Shown here in pieces: positions 47,860 through 57,400 of a stretch of 62,396 nt of DNA. How positions within the stretch are numbered: position 1 is the stretch's first letter; each line of letters begins with the position of its first letter. The translations under genes and the position numbers were made by a program. The notes below the pieces were generated by a model. It made no database searches. It was not told where the DNA came from and worked only from the letters and a program-made list of their open reading frames with translations. This stretch comes from a bacterium. Lineage in GTDB: Bacteria; Zhuqueibacterota; Zhuqueibacteria; Residuimicrobiales; Residuimicrobiaceae. The DNA is taken from positions 1 to 62,396 of the forward strand of contig JAKPUX010000220.1 in assembly GCA_029554865.1 (NCBI GenBank). Direction: 5' to 3'.

Positions 47860-49080
47860 TCAATGGTTGTGGTGATCGTGTTCGCTCCAGCTAAAGCTTT
47901 CGATGTCTATTCCCTCCCTGGCCATATCATAGAGGGGGGACATCTCGCGGAGGCGTTTGACATTTTCAACAAGCAGCTCGAGCAGGGCGTCGATTTGCTC
48001 GTCAGTATTACTTTTGCCTAATCCGAAGCGAATCGAGGAATGGGCGATGGCGTCGGGAACCTGCAGGGCGCGCAGCACATAGGAGGACTGGAGCGAGGCT
48101 GAGGTGCAGGCTGAGCCCGAGGAGAGGGCGAAGCCGCGGCAGCCGAGCATGAGGGACTCGCCCTCGACGAAGGAGAAGCTGAAGTTCAGATTATTAGCCA
48201 AACGCCGGGTGGGATGGCCATTGAGCTGGACCAGGTCGATCCTGCTTTCAATGCCCTGGCGCAGGCGGTCGCGTAGTGCGGTGAGGCGGGCGGATTCGCT
48301 CACCAGGTCGCGTTTGGCGAGCAAGGCAGCCTTGCCAAGGCCGACGACCCCGGCGACGTTGAGGGTTCCCGAGCGCATGCCCATTTCATGGCCCCCGCCG
48401 TGGATGAGGGGCTGGAGGCGGATTCCCTTGCGCACATAGAGGGCGCCGACGCCCTTGGGCCCGTAAATTTTATGAGCGGAGATCGAGAGCATGTCGATGT
48501 GGTCGCGGACAACATCGACATCCACCTTGCCCAGGGCCTGCACGGCATCGGTGTGGAAAAGGAGATTGTGTTCATGGGCGATGGCGCCGATTTCAGCGAT
48601 GGGCTGGATGGTGCCAATCTCGCTATTGGCCGCCTGAATGGTGATGAGAAAAGTATCCGGGCGGATGAGACCGCGCAGTTCCTCGAGATCGACGAGGCCA
48701 TAGCGGTCGATAGGGGCGAAAGAGACGCTGAAGCCCTGTTTCTCCAGGAAGCGGGCTGTATCGAGGATGGCCTTGTGCTCTATGGCGATCGTGATGATAT
48801 GACCGCTGTGATCGGCCCGCTGCAAGGCAAGCCCCTTCATGGCGAGGTTGTCGGATTCGGTGGCCCCGCTGGTGATTATGATTTCATCGGGCTGTTCGGC
48901 ACCGATAAGGGCCGCCACTTCTTCCCGGCCTTGTTCGACGGCGGCGCGCGCCCGGCGGCCGTAGTCGTGGGTGGTGCTGGAGGCATTGCCGAATTCCGTG
49001 GTGAGATAGGGCATCATCACCTCGAGCACTTCAGCATCCAGGGGGGTTGTGGCGTGATGATCTAGATAGACGGTTTTCAT
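47860..49080 (-). CDS. iscS: cysteine desulfurase (IscS/NifS)
   Basis: A 406-residue fold-I PLP enzyme: YLDHHATTPLD at the N-terminus, PLP Lys in SISAHKIYGPKG, and the catalytic Cys in SSGSACTSASLQ. The C-terminus is His-rich (SEHDHHNH), which may bind metal. It releases sulfur from cysteine for IscU. Its stop overlaps the iscU ribosome-site region. A candidate promoter lies at 49142-49170. No iscR regulator, hscA or ferredoxin gene is adjacent, so this is a minimal iscSU pair. Confidence 0.95.
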   Translation of the reverse strand: MKTVYLDHHATTPLDAEVLEVMMPYLTTEFGNASSTTHDYGRRARAAVEQGREEVAALIGAEQPDEIIITSGATESDNLAMKGLALQRADHSGHIITIAIEHKAILDTARFLEKQGFSVSFAPIDRYGLVDLEELRGLIRPDTFLITIQAANSEIGTIQPIAEIGAIAHEHNLLFHTDAVQALGKVDVDVVRDHIDMLSISAHKIYGPKGVGALYVRKGIRLQPLIHGGGHEMGMRSGTLNVAGVVGLGKAALLAKRDLVSESARLTALRDRLRQGIESRIDLVQLNGHPTRRLANNLNFSFSFVEGESLMLGCRGFALSSGSACTSASLQSSYVLRALQVPDAIAHSSIRFGLGKSNTDEQIDALLELLVENVKRLREMSPLYDMAREGIDIESFSWSEHDHHNH

Positions 49081-49141
49081 ACTGCTCCTTGCACAGATGG
49101 ATCAGGCCGCTTCTCCTGCCCGCTGCAGCAGAATGCGCCTA

Positions 49142-49170
49142 ATAATAGCAAATAAATTCATGGGAATCAA
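49142..49170 (-). promoter_or_regulatory. candidate promoter of the iscS-iscU operon
   Basis: On the minus strand TTGATT and TATTAT are separated by 17 bases, with an extended -10 TGC before TATTAT. Predicted start is about 55 bases upstream of iscS. Confidence 0.5.
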
Positions 49171-49216
49171 GCGCAAATCAAAAGAAAAAGTGTACAGCAG
49201 CCAGAGGTACGGGACC

Positions 49217-49252
49217 AAAAAAAACGCCTCAACTCCTGGGGAGATCGAGGCG
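49217..49252 (-). terminator. Rho-independent terminator after the rubrerythrin-like gene
   Basis: On the minus strand CGCCTC (with an inner CTCC-CCAG-GAG region) pairs with GAGGCG and is followed by eight T (49217-49224). Confidence 0.88.
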
Positions 49253-49296
49253 AGATGAATCCGGGAACGCTCCATGCCGGGGAGCCTCCATGCTGC

Positions 49297-49818
49297 TTAC
49301 CAGGTCGTATTCACATTTTTGGCCTCGGCGATCTCGCGATAGAGGCCTTCATCCTTCCGTTCAGTACCCTGTTCCAGATTGAGGGGTTCGCCGAAGGAGG
49401 ATTCGAGCAGCACGATGTGCTGTTCCTCCTCCAGGGCGAGTTCCCTGAAGAGCAGGCGCATGTCGCTCTGGTACATCCGGCGGGAGACCGTGATGAAGAA
49501 ATTGCGGATCTCGGTCTCGTTTTTTTTGGCATTGCGGATGGCCTCATTTGGATCTTCACCGCAAGGGATAAGGGTGCCGAGTTTGTGTTTTTTGCCGAGG
49601 TTAAGGTAGAGGATTTTTTTGCCGCTGATGGAGCTGTACTTGCGGATGAGCTGCAGGCGATGGGCCTCTTCCTTTTCGGCCAGTCCTTGCAGAATGGCCG
49701 TGGCGTCGTCGTTCTTGATCAGGGCGGCGGCTTGATCGTAATAGAGTTTCATATCCATTTCGCACTGGATCGCCATTTTCAGGGCATCAACATTGCTTAA
49801 AGTGCCGATCTTGTTCAT
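49297..49818 (-). CDS. rubrerythrin-like ferritin-family protein without rubredoxin domain
   Basis: A 173-residue helical protein. Helices with diiron-type residues are visible: AIQCEMDMKLYYDQAA (E-x6-Y), GLAEKEEAHRLQLIR (E-x-x-H), AKKNETEIRNFF and ALEEEQHIVLLESSF (E-x-x-H). No CxxC rubredoxin domain is present. It likely handles iron or peroxide under low oxygen. It is a monocistronic gene with an AT-rich upstream region and its own terminator. Confidence 0.85.
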   Translation of the reverse strand: MNKIGTLSNVDALKMAIQCEMDMKLYYDQAAALIKNDDATAILQGLAEKEEAHRLQLIRKYSSISGKKILYLNLGKKHKLGTLIPCGEDPNEAIRNAKKNETEIRNFFITVSRRMYQSDMRLLFRELALEEEQHIVLLESSFGEPLNLEQGTERKDEGLYREIAEAKNVNTTW

Positions 49819-50159
49819 ATATCACCAGCCTCCTTCGAGGCACGTCAGCGAGGACGCGCCTGATATCATGTATGTCGAATGGTGCGTAATTATGCTGTTA
49901 AAAATAAAATAGATATAATATACATAAAAATATTAAAATATCAAATAAAATCGATTGTTTTTCCACGAAACTATGCAGAAATCGCAGAGCGGGCGAATTG
50001 TTTCGTGCTGGTCTGGGCCGGTGAGAAGCCTTGTAGTGAAACGACGCCCGGAGGCAAGAGTTCCCCGTTTTGACAAAATGGCTGTGACTGGCAGACGAGC
50101 GGCACTATCGGGATCGAGTACAGGTGCCGTGAGGCGGAGGGGAGCGAAAGGAGAGCGCC
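49819..50159. other. 341-base intergenic region, AT-rich left half
   Basis: The part 49870-49970 is very AT-rich. It contains a candidate minus-strand promoter for the rubrerythrin-like gene: TTGATA (49944-49939), a 16-base spacer and TATATT (49922-49917). The right half is GC-rich and ends in an inverted repeat GGAGAGC...GCTCTCC (50151-50173) that overlaps the DUF4254 stop and could be a weak terminator. No gene seen. Confidence 0.45.
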
Positions 50160-50798
50160 CTAGCGGCTCTCCTCGCGCTTGTTGAGATAGATCGCCGGAT
50201 TGAAGCGGGGATCGTTGTACATCTTGAACTGGCGGTAGACCTTGTGGCGCTTGTTGACCTTTCGCAGGTCGAGGAGCAGCTTGTCCAGGGCGTGGGCGAG
50301 ATCCTGGCGTTGTTCGCGCAGGACGTTGCTCCGGATGACGCACAGCTCCTGGAGGTCAGGGGCGAGTTCTTCGCGCAGGGCCTGCTCGTCCATATGAAAG
50401 ATCTTCAGCGAGAGAATGGAAAGCCGGTCGACCATGCTGCCGGGGGTTTCGGAATTGACTTCGATTTCAGGGCCGGGGTTGATGCCGGCGGCATTGAGGA
50501 CGTTGTCGATCCAGAGGTCGATCTTTTCGATGCCGTCGTTGCGATGCTGGTTATGGGAGTCGATGGCGCGCTTGGCGGCGGCGATATCCTTGTCCGGCAG
50601 GTCAGTGCGGCGCGCCTCATCCTCCTGGTGCCAGAGCCAGTAGTTGTGATAGTGGAGCGATTGGGTCATGCCCTTGGGTGAGAGATGGTCATCCGGGGGA
50701 ATGGGACCGGTTTCATGCCAAAGTTCGGTGAGATCCTCGAACCATTCGATCAGTCCGTTGCCCGCAAACGGCGCAAAGATGTCATTAAGGGATGTCAC
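50160..50798 (-). CDS. DUF4254-domain protein
   Basis: About 212 residues, all helical. The stretch LHYHNYWLWHQEDEARR, DxDIAAAKRAIDSHNQHRNDGIEKID and SETPGSMVDRLSILSLKIFHM match the DUF4254 family, whose function is unknown; the conserved His-Asn/His-Gln pairs suggest metal or ligand binding, which is speculation. GTG 50798 has GAGG 7 bases upstream and gives a standard start; an in-frame ATG at 50867 is less likely. It is divergent from the sugar-kinase operon; DUF4254 often occurs near cell-envelope sugar genes in Bacteroidota. Confidence 0.8.
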   Translation of the reverse strand: MTSLNDIFAPFAGNGLIEWFEDLTELWHETGPIPPDDHLSPKGMTQSLHYHNYWLWHQEDEARRTDLPDKDIAAAKRAIDSHNQHRNDGIEKIDLWIDNVLNAAGINPGPEIEVNSETPGSMVDRLSILSLKIFHMDEQALREELAPDLQELCVIRSNVLREQRQDLAHALDKLLLDLRKVNKRHKVYRQFKMYNDPRFNPAIYLNKREESR

Positions 50799-51126
50799 TT
50801 CCACACCTCGGATTTTGGTAAATTCTGCGCTGCTGTGCACACCCGCGAGGGCGACGCCCACAGCCACACACCTCCGGATAGGTTCCGGTTGTGCTTAATG
50901 TAACACAGATCGGTGGAAAACGCAAGCAAATTTCATGGCCGCCTTGATTTCCTCCGCTGCTTCGTGCGCCGAAACGGGATTGCCGGGTAGCGCGGCAGCC
51001 TGGCTTCGGAATGAGACCGGCGGGTTCTGCCCTTCAGCGTTACTCCGCCCCCTTTTCAAGAATTCAAATTGTATTTTTGCATAAATATGTTTATGTTTTG
51101 TTCAATTCCAGCTCATCGTTAACCGG
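50799..51126. other. 328-base divergent intergenic region
   Basis: The right end has a candidate plus-strand promoter for the kinase operon: TTGTAT at 51069-51074, 17 bases, TATGTT at 51092-51097. No gene is visible, and no strong hairpin was seen. Confidence 0.35.
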
Positions 51127-52161
51127 ATGCCGCTGCCCTTGGAAACCATCCTTCTTGAAAGACTCTTCAGAAAGTGTTACGGCGAAACGCCGGACCGCAT
51201 CAATCCCCTCAAGGGGGATGGTTCGGAGCGCCGCATCTACCGCATGCAGAATGTCTATCGTTCCGTGATCGGGGTCGCGGGCGATAACCGGCCGGAGAAT
51301 GAGGCCTTTTACCACTTCAGCAGCCATTTTGCCCGCTACAATCTGCCGGTGCCGGCGATCTATGCCGCCGAACTGGAGAACAACATTTATATCGAGCAGG
51401 ATCTGGGCTTTTTCACCCTCTTCGAATGGATGCAGCCGCTGCGGGAGAAGGAGGGTTTCGGAGGGTCGGTGATGGCGATGTACAAAAAGGTCCTCTCCTG
51501 GCTGCCCCGGTTCCAGATCACCGCCGGGCGCACCCTCGATTACAGCTATTGCTATCAGCATGCCCTCTTCGGCCGTGATTCAATGATGTGGGATCTGCGC
51601 TATTTCCAGCACCGGTTTCTCGCTCCCTTCTACAGCGCCCCACTGGATCAGACGGCGCTCAGCGGGGATTTCACCCGGCTGGTGAGCCATCTTCTCGAGG
51701 TGCCGGCGGACAGCTTCCTTTACAGGGATTTTCAGTCGCGTAATGTGATGATCCTCGACAACGAGCCCCATTTCATCGATTACCAGTCCGGACGCCGGGG
51801 CGCCCTGCAGTATGATGTCGCCTCCCTCCTTTTCGACGCCAAGGCCAACATCCCCGAGCCCGAGCGGGAAGAGCTTCTCGATTACTATTTGCAGGCCTTG
51901 CAGGAGGTCGAAATGGTGGATGAGGAGAAGTTCAGGAGCTACTTTTACAGTTTTGTCCTCATGCGGGTCATGCAGGCCCTGGGGGCATACGGGTATCTGG
52001 CAGCGGTAAAGGGTAAGAAGAGCTTTCTCAAATCGGTGCCCTTCGCCCTGGCCAATCTGGAGATTCTGCTGCAAAAGGCGGCCGTGCTCGAACAGCTGCC
52101 GACGCTGCGCGGAGTTTTTTCCCGGTTGATCCAGGATCCGGCCCTGCGCGAAATCAAATAA
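51127..52161 (+). CDS. amgK: aminoglycoside-phosphotransferase-fold sugar kinase (AmgK-like)
   Basis: A 344-residue kinase: an N-terminal lobe with GDGSERRIYRM nucleotide loop, catalytic loop FLYRDFQSRNVMI (Asp base and Asn) and metal motif HFIDYQSGRRG. In Pseudomonas, AmgK phosphorylates MurNAc or GlcNAc at the anomeric position for peptidoglycan recycling. The gene two places downstream is a MurU-like nucleotidyltransferase, which supports that assignment. It starts at ATG 51127 with no clear SD. The substrate is inferred from context. Confidence 0.75.
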   Translation: MPLPLETILLERLFRKCYGETPDRINPLKGDGSERRIYRMQNVYRSVIGVAGDNRPENEAFYHFSSHFARYNLPVPAIYAAELENNIYIEQDLGFFTLFEWMQPLREKEGFGGSVMAMYKKVLSWLPRFQITAGRTLDYSYCYQHALFGRDSMMWDLRYFQHRFLAPFYSAPLDQTALSGDFTRLVSHLLEVPADSFLYRDFQSRNVMILDNEPHFIDYQSGRRGALQYDVASLLFDAKANIPEPEREELLDYYLQALQEVEMVDEEKFRSYFYSFVLMRVMQALGAYGYLAAVKGKKSFLKSVPFALANLEILLQKAAVLEQLPTLRGVFSRLIQDPALREIK

Positions 52162-52175
52162 CTCCGGAGATGCTG

Positions 52176-52580
52176 ATGAATGTCAAGAAACTGACCATCG
52201 TAATCCACAGCTTTGGCTATCATGTATCCGGCATCCCCCATGATTCCTCCGGCCATGGCGGGGGGTATGTCTTTGACTGCCGCGGGCTGCCCAATCCCGG
52301 CCGTGATCCCCGTTTTCTCAGGCTGACCGGTGAGGATGAAGGAGTACAGGAATATCTATCTCAACAGCCGGAGGTGGTACTTTTTCTTGACCATGCGGAA
52401 GCCCTGATCAGAATCAGCGCCGACAACTATCAGGCGCGTGGATTCGAACGGCTCATGGTCAGCTTCGGCTGCACTGGTGGACAGCACCGCTCGGTGTTTT
52501 GTGCGGTGCAGATCGCCGGCCGTCTGCGCGCCGCCGGATATGCGGTTGAATTGAAGCATCAAGACATGCCTCATTTCTGA
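52176..52580 (+). CDS. stand-alone RapZ C-terminal-domain protein
   Basis: A 134-residue protein matching only the C-terminal half of RapZ: GHGGGYVFDCRGLPNPGR and VSFGCTGGQHRSVF. The N-terminal nucleotide-binding half is absent. In Escherichia coli, RapZ-C binds glucosamine-6-phosphate and controls amino-sugar synthesis. Its place between an AmgK-like kinase and a MurU-like enzyme ties it to amino-sugar metabolism. ATG 52176 has GGAG 6 bases upstream. The stop overlaps the next start (TGATG). Confidence 0.85.
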   Translation: MNVKKLTIVIHSFGYHVSGIPHDSSGHGGGYVFDCRGLPNPGRDPRFLRLTGEDEGVQEYLSQQPEVVLFLDHAEALIRISADNYQARGFERLMVSFGCTGGQHRSVFCAVQIAGRLRAAGYAVELKHQDMPHF

Positions 52581-53311
52581 TGAAAGCGATGATTCTGGCG
52601 GCGGGTTATGGCACCCGCCTCCACCCTCTCACCCTCACACTCCCCAAAGCCCTGGTGCCCCTGGCGGGAAAACCCCTGCTCGGGATTATACTGGAGCGTC
52701 TGGCCGCGGCCGGATTCGATCAAATCGCCGTCAACGCTCACCATTTTTCAATACAGATCAGGGCCTGGCTTGAGCTTCATCCTCTTCCAGGCGTTCAGAT
52801 CCACCTTTCAGAGGAAGAAGAGATCCTCGGCACCGGCGGCGGCATCAAGCGCATGATCTCCCTGCTCGGGGATGATAAGCCGATCCTGGTCCACAATGTT
52901 GATGTTCTCTCCGCCCTGCCCCTGCGGTCATTCTACCTGTCCCATGCGAGAGGCCGGGCCGTGGCAACCCTGGCGGTGCAGGCGCGCTCAACCAAAAGGT
53001 ATCTGGTTTTTGACAGCCGGGGCGATCTCTGCGGCCGGGCCGGGGTCGAGGACGGCGAGGCGGAGTTGGTGCGGGCGCCGCAGGGCAGGCTCCGCTATCT
53101 CGCCTTTAACGGGATCCAGGTGATCGAGCCCGCCCTCTTTGTTGGGCAGGCGGAGAAGGAATTTTCGAGTGTCGATTTGTATCTCGAGGCAGCGAGGGAG
53201 CAGAGCGTGCGGGGATGGAGGATGGATGCCTGGTACTGGCGTGATCTCGGCAAGCCTGCCGATCTCGAGGCGGCGGAGAGAGATATCGCTGCGGGGTTGA
53301 TCCGTATTTAG
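52580..53311 (+). CDS. murU: nucleotidyltransferase (MurU / sugar-1-phosphate type)
   Basis: A 243-residue protein with the nucleotidyltransferase loop AMILAAGYGTRLHPLT, the LVPLAGKPLLG substrate region, EEILGTGGGIKRM and the metal Asp in VHNVDVLS. It is short and lacks a hexapeptide domain, as in MurU, which makes UDP-MurNAc from MurNAc-1-phosphate. Glucose- or mannose-type substrates are alternatives. It is the last gene of the trio and converges on the adenosine deaminase, whose stop lies 7 bases beyond. Confidence 0.78.
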   Translation: MKAMILAAGYGTRLHPLTLTLPKALVPLAGKPLLGIILERLAAAGFDQIAVNAHHFSIQIRAWLELHPLPGVQIHLSEEEEILGTGGGIKRMISLLGDDKPILVHNVDVLSALPLRSFYLSHARGRAVATLAVQARSTKRYLVFDSRGDLCGRAGVEDGEAELVRAPQGRLRYLAFNGIQVIEPALFVGQAEKEFSSVDLYLEAAREQSVRGWRMDAWYWRDLGKPADLEAAERDIAAGLIRI

Positions 53312-53317
53312 GGGGGA

Positions 53318-54334
53318 TCAGAGCGCTGCCCACGCCTCCGTGATGCGCCGATGCAGCTCTTCCCTGCGGTTTTCAGGCAGAAAAGCCCCCTGCACGCCGT
53401 TGAAAACGATGCGGCGGATTTCATCCCGGGTCAGGCTGAAGCCGGAGTGCGCGAGTTGATATTCACCGGTCAGGGTGATGCCGAAAACCTGGGGATCATC
53501 GGTGTGGAGGGCGACAACCAGTCCCTGACGCAGGAAGAGGGGGAAAGGATGGGAGTGGAGATCGGGGATGATGTTGAGCCTGAGATTGCTGCTCAGGCAC
53601 TGGGTGAGAGGGATCTGTTCCTCCCTGAGGCGGTCGACCAGAACGGGATCCTCGATGGCGCGGGTGCCGTGGTCGATGCGTTCGGCGTGGAGCAGATCGA
53701 GGGCGTCGCGGACGCTATCGGGGCCGAGAGCCTCACCTGCGTGCACGGTGCGATGGAGTCCCGCCTCCCTGGCCAGATCGAAGGCGCGGCGGTAATCCCG
53801 CTGGGGATAGCGGCTTTCATCGCCGGAGAGGCCGATTCCGGCGACCAAGGGATGATCGAGAGCGGCGGTGCGCTCGACCAGCTCGGCGGTCTTTTGGGGA
53901 CCATGTGACCGCTGCAGGTTGATGACCAAACGCGCCTCGATCCGGTCCGCAGCCTCCTCTGCACACTCCTGCAGGGCAGCGAGGATCTCGTCGAGGGTAA
54001 AACCCAGGTCGAGGTACTTCTGTACCGCGCAATCGAACTCGATGTAGCGAACGTTTTGGGTGATGAGGTTGTCCAGCAGCTCGCGGGCGATGCGCTGCAG
54101 GTCCTCAAGCCGCTGGATGTGGTTCGAGACCGAACGCAGGGCGGTGACGAATTGCGAAAGGTCTTCGAACCGGTAGAGCCGTTTCAGGTCGAGGCTGCTT
54201 TCGGGGACATAGTCAGCCCCGTTGCGCCGCATGAGATCGATGGCAGTCGCCGGTTGTATCGCCCCTTCGAGGTGGAGGTGCAGTTCCACCTTCGGCATCC
54301 GTTGTAAAAAATCGCTGTCCAATTCTTCTCCCAT
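53318..54334 (-). CDS. add: adenosine deaminase
   Basis: About 338 residues of the amidohydrolase fold: zinc-binding HLHLEGA (about 16-22), TVHAGEALGP with His and Glu, SSNLRL, and HTDDP with the catalytic Asp pair. It converts adenosine to inosine. ATG 54334 with AGGGG upstream is preferred over the distal ATG at 54442, which would add a hydrophobic stretch not typical of the family. It comes 82 bases after the dnaE2 stop. Confidence 0.9.
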   Translation of the reverse strand: MGEELDSDFLQRMPKVELHLHLEGAIQPATAIDLMRRNGADYVPESSLDLKRLYRFEDLSQFVTALRSVSNHIQRLEDLQRIARELLDNLITQNVRYIEFDCAVQKYLDLGFTLDEILAALQECAEEAADRIEARLVINLQRSHGPQKTAELVERTAALDHPLVAGIGLSGDESRYPQRDYRRAFDLAREAGLHRTVHAGEALGPDSVRDALDLLHAERIDHGTRAIEDPVLVDRLREEQIPLTQCLSSNLRLNIIPDLHSHPFPLFLRQGLVVALHTDDPQVFGITLTGEYQLAHSGFSLTRDEIRRIVFNGVQGAFLPENRREELHRRITEAWAAL

Positions 54335-54416
54335 CGTTCCCCTGTTCAGCCCTCCCGGCCTTTTTCTCTCTCTCCGGTTAATATAGCGTAAAAATAATGA
54401 AATAGCCAGTATAAAG

Positions 54417-57400
54417 TCATAAAAACGTGACATTATCCACAATCAGGCTGACGGCCCCGAATTGCTCATCCACCACCCCCCTGAGCACGTAGGGGCGGGT
54501 GCGGGTCATCATGTGGGCAAAGCGGGCGTAGGCCCGGGGGAAAAAGGTGGTTTCGTAGATGGCGGTAGTATCCTCGAAACTGAGGAATTCCATCAGCTCC
54601 CTTTTGCGAGTGGTCGCCATCTTGGCGGTAATCAGCCAGCCGATGGTGGTCACCTCCTCGCCGACGTGCTGGTCGAGATCCCGGCCAGCGATGTGGCGGA
54701 TGCGGGCGATCTTCTCCCGATAGAGTTCCAGCGGGTGGTGCGAGAGCAGGAATCCGAGGATCTCCTCTTCCATGCGCAGGAGATCGCGAAGATCATAATC
54801 AGGAGGCTGCGGCAGGCGCTCTGTCTCAGGAGGCGCCAGATCGAAGAGCGAGAGGGTGCCGAGCGCCGGATCCGTTCTTCTGCTGAAATGATGGCGCATC
54901 TGCCAGAGCAGCTGCGGGCGGCTCCTGCCCTTTTCGACGGCGTCGAAGCAGCCCGCTTTGATGAGGATAGCGCAATCCGAGGGTGTAATGTTGAGCCGGG
55001 CGAGCAAGTTGGCGAGACTGCTGAAGGATCCGCCGCGAAGGCGTTCAGCGAGCAGGGCCTCCCTTCCCTCGCGGCTCAACTCCTTGAGCTGCATCAGTCC
55101 CACCCGAACCTGGCGATCCCGGCCGCTGTAGGCAGAACGGCTGAGGTTGATATCGGGCGGCAGGATTTCGAGTCCCATACGCCGGGCTTCCGAGATATAG
55201 GCGAAGGTCGAGTAGTAGCCCCCCTGGTTGCTGATGACAGCGGCAATGAATTCCGCCGGATAGTGCACACGCAGCCAGGCGGACTGGAAGGAGACCAGGG
55301 CGAAGGAGGCGGAATGAGCCTTGCAGAAACTGTACTCGGAAAAGCTGAGAATCATCTCCCAGATCTGGTCGCACACCTGCGTCGAGGCGCCATGTCGGGC
55401 GGCGCCGGCGTAAAATTTTTGTTTGTATTCAGCCAGCTGCCGCTGCTTGTTCTTCTTGCCGACCACCTTACGCAGGGCATCGGCATCCGATGAATCAAAG
55501 CCGGCGAGGGCGATAGCCACCTTGGAGACATCCTCCTGATAGACCATGATGCCGTAGGTCTCCCGGAGCATCTCCTCGAGGCGCGGGTGCAGGGGCTGCC
55601 ATGATCCTCCCTGCAGCCGGCGGACGTACTCGCCGATGAAGACGGCTGCAGCCGGCCGGATGATCGAGCTGTGGATGACCAGGTGTTCAAAATCGCCTCT
55701 GCCGGTTTTGCGCTGAAGCTGCCGCATGGCCGGCGACTCGACATAAAAGACGCCGATGGTCTCACCGCGCGCCAACATCGCAATGGTGTCGGGATCCTGG
55801 AGGGGCTGAATGAGGTGAAAATCTATTTCCCGGCCATAGTTCTCGCGGACGGCAGCGCTGGCGTCACGGATCACGGCCAGGGAGCGGTTGCCGAGGATAT
55901 CCATCTTGATCAGCCCCATCTCCTCGGCCTGGTCCTTTTCCCACTGCACGACCATGAGCTTGCTCACATCCGCGGGCACCCCCCGGCTGCCGTCCTGGAT
56001 GGCGCCGGAGAGATGCAGGACTTTTTTGGCGGGCTGGAGGGGGACATAGCGCTCCAAGCCGTCCGGGGCGATCACCACGCCGCCGCAGTGGAGGGAGAGA
56101 TGGCGGGGAAAGCCGCGGATGCGCTCCGCCAGCGCGATGATTTCCGGCCAGGGCGGGTGCAGTTCCGTCCCTTTGAAGACCGGGTGGGAGCTGATCATCG
56201 CCTCCACACTGGCGGGCTGCCAGTAGCCGGACATTTTTTTGGTCACCGCGCCGATTTCACTGTCGGGAATGCCATAGACCTTGGCGATCTCGCGCACCGC
56301 CGAGCGCACCTTGAAGCTGTTATGGTTGGCGATCATGGCGACGCAGCCCTGGCCCCAGGTGCGGAAGAGGTAGTTGAGGACATCATCCCGCTCGTCCCAG
56401 GGAAAATCGACATCGATGTCGGGGGGATCGCTGCGGCCGGGATTGAGAAAGCGCTCGAAGAAGAGATCGTAGCGGATCGGGTCGACGTGGGTGATGCCGA
56501 GACAGTAGCTGACCAGGCTGGAAGCGGCCGAGCCACGGCCGCAGGTGCGGGGGGCCTGCCGGACCGCATCGGCGACAACGAGGAAATAGGGGGCAAAACC
56601 CTTGTCGTTGATCAGCTTGAGCTCAAACTCCATGCGGCTCTGCACCGCCGGAGTGATCTCGCCATAGCGCCAGCGCGCCCCGGCCAGGACCTCCTGCCGC
56701 AGCCAGCTCCGGGCGTCCTCGCCACCGGGTCCGGTGAAGGAGGGAAAAATGAAGCGGCCGAAATCGAGATCGAATGTGCATTGGCGGGCGATGGCGATGG
56801 TGTTGGCAAGGGCGTCGGGGGCATCGGGAAAGAGCGCCTCCATCTCGCGGGGGGAACGGAGGCGGGCCTCCGGAGAGGCGGCCTCGCCTGCGGGGATCTT
56901 TTCGAGGGTGGTATTGAGGCCGATGGCGCGCAGAAGGCGGTGGACGGCATAGTCCTCCTCACCGAGAAACCAGGCGGCGCAGCTGGCTGCGACCGGGATC
57001 TCGCGGCTGCGGGCGAAATGGAGCAGGCGTTCGCGTCCGGCGTGGGGGATGACCTCAGCGTAGAGATTCTCCCGGGGCCCCGCCGCAGTGAGATGGCTGA
57101 GAAGGGGGATGCAGGGGGTGAGAATGACGATTTCCGCATCCGGGGGCTGGAGAAGCCCGGCCAGAACCGGCCGCTCCCGGGTGTGCATGGCCGTGATGAG
57201 GCGGCAGAGGGAGTGGTAGCCCTCCAGGCTGCGGGCGAGAACGACCGCCTCCTCCTCCCCGCTCTCGAGATGGGCGCCGACGAGGGGCTGCAGGTGGTGC
57301 TGGCGGGCCAGATCGAGGAAAAAGGCGAGGCCGTAGAGGCCGTTGGTATCGGTCAGGGCGAGATGGGAGAAGGAGTGCGCCTCCGCCGCGGCGCAGATCT

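Noticed and set aside
49933-50343. Minus-strand frame of about 136 codons overlapping the DUF4254 gene
   Set aside because: It overlaps the clear DUF4254 frame and shows the Arg/Pro/Gly-rich composition of a shadow frame.
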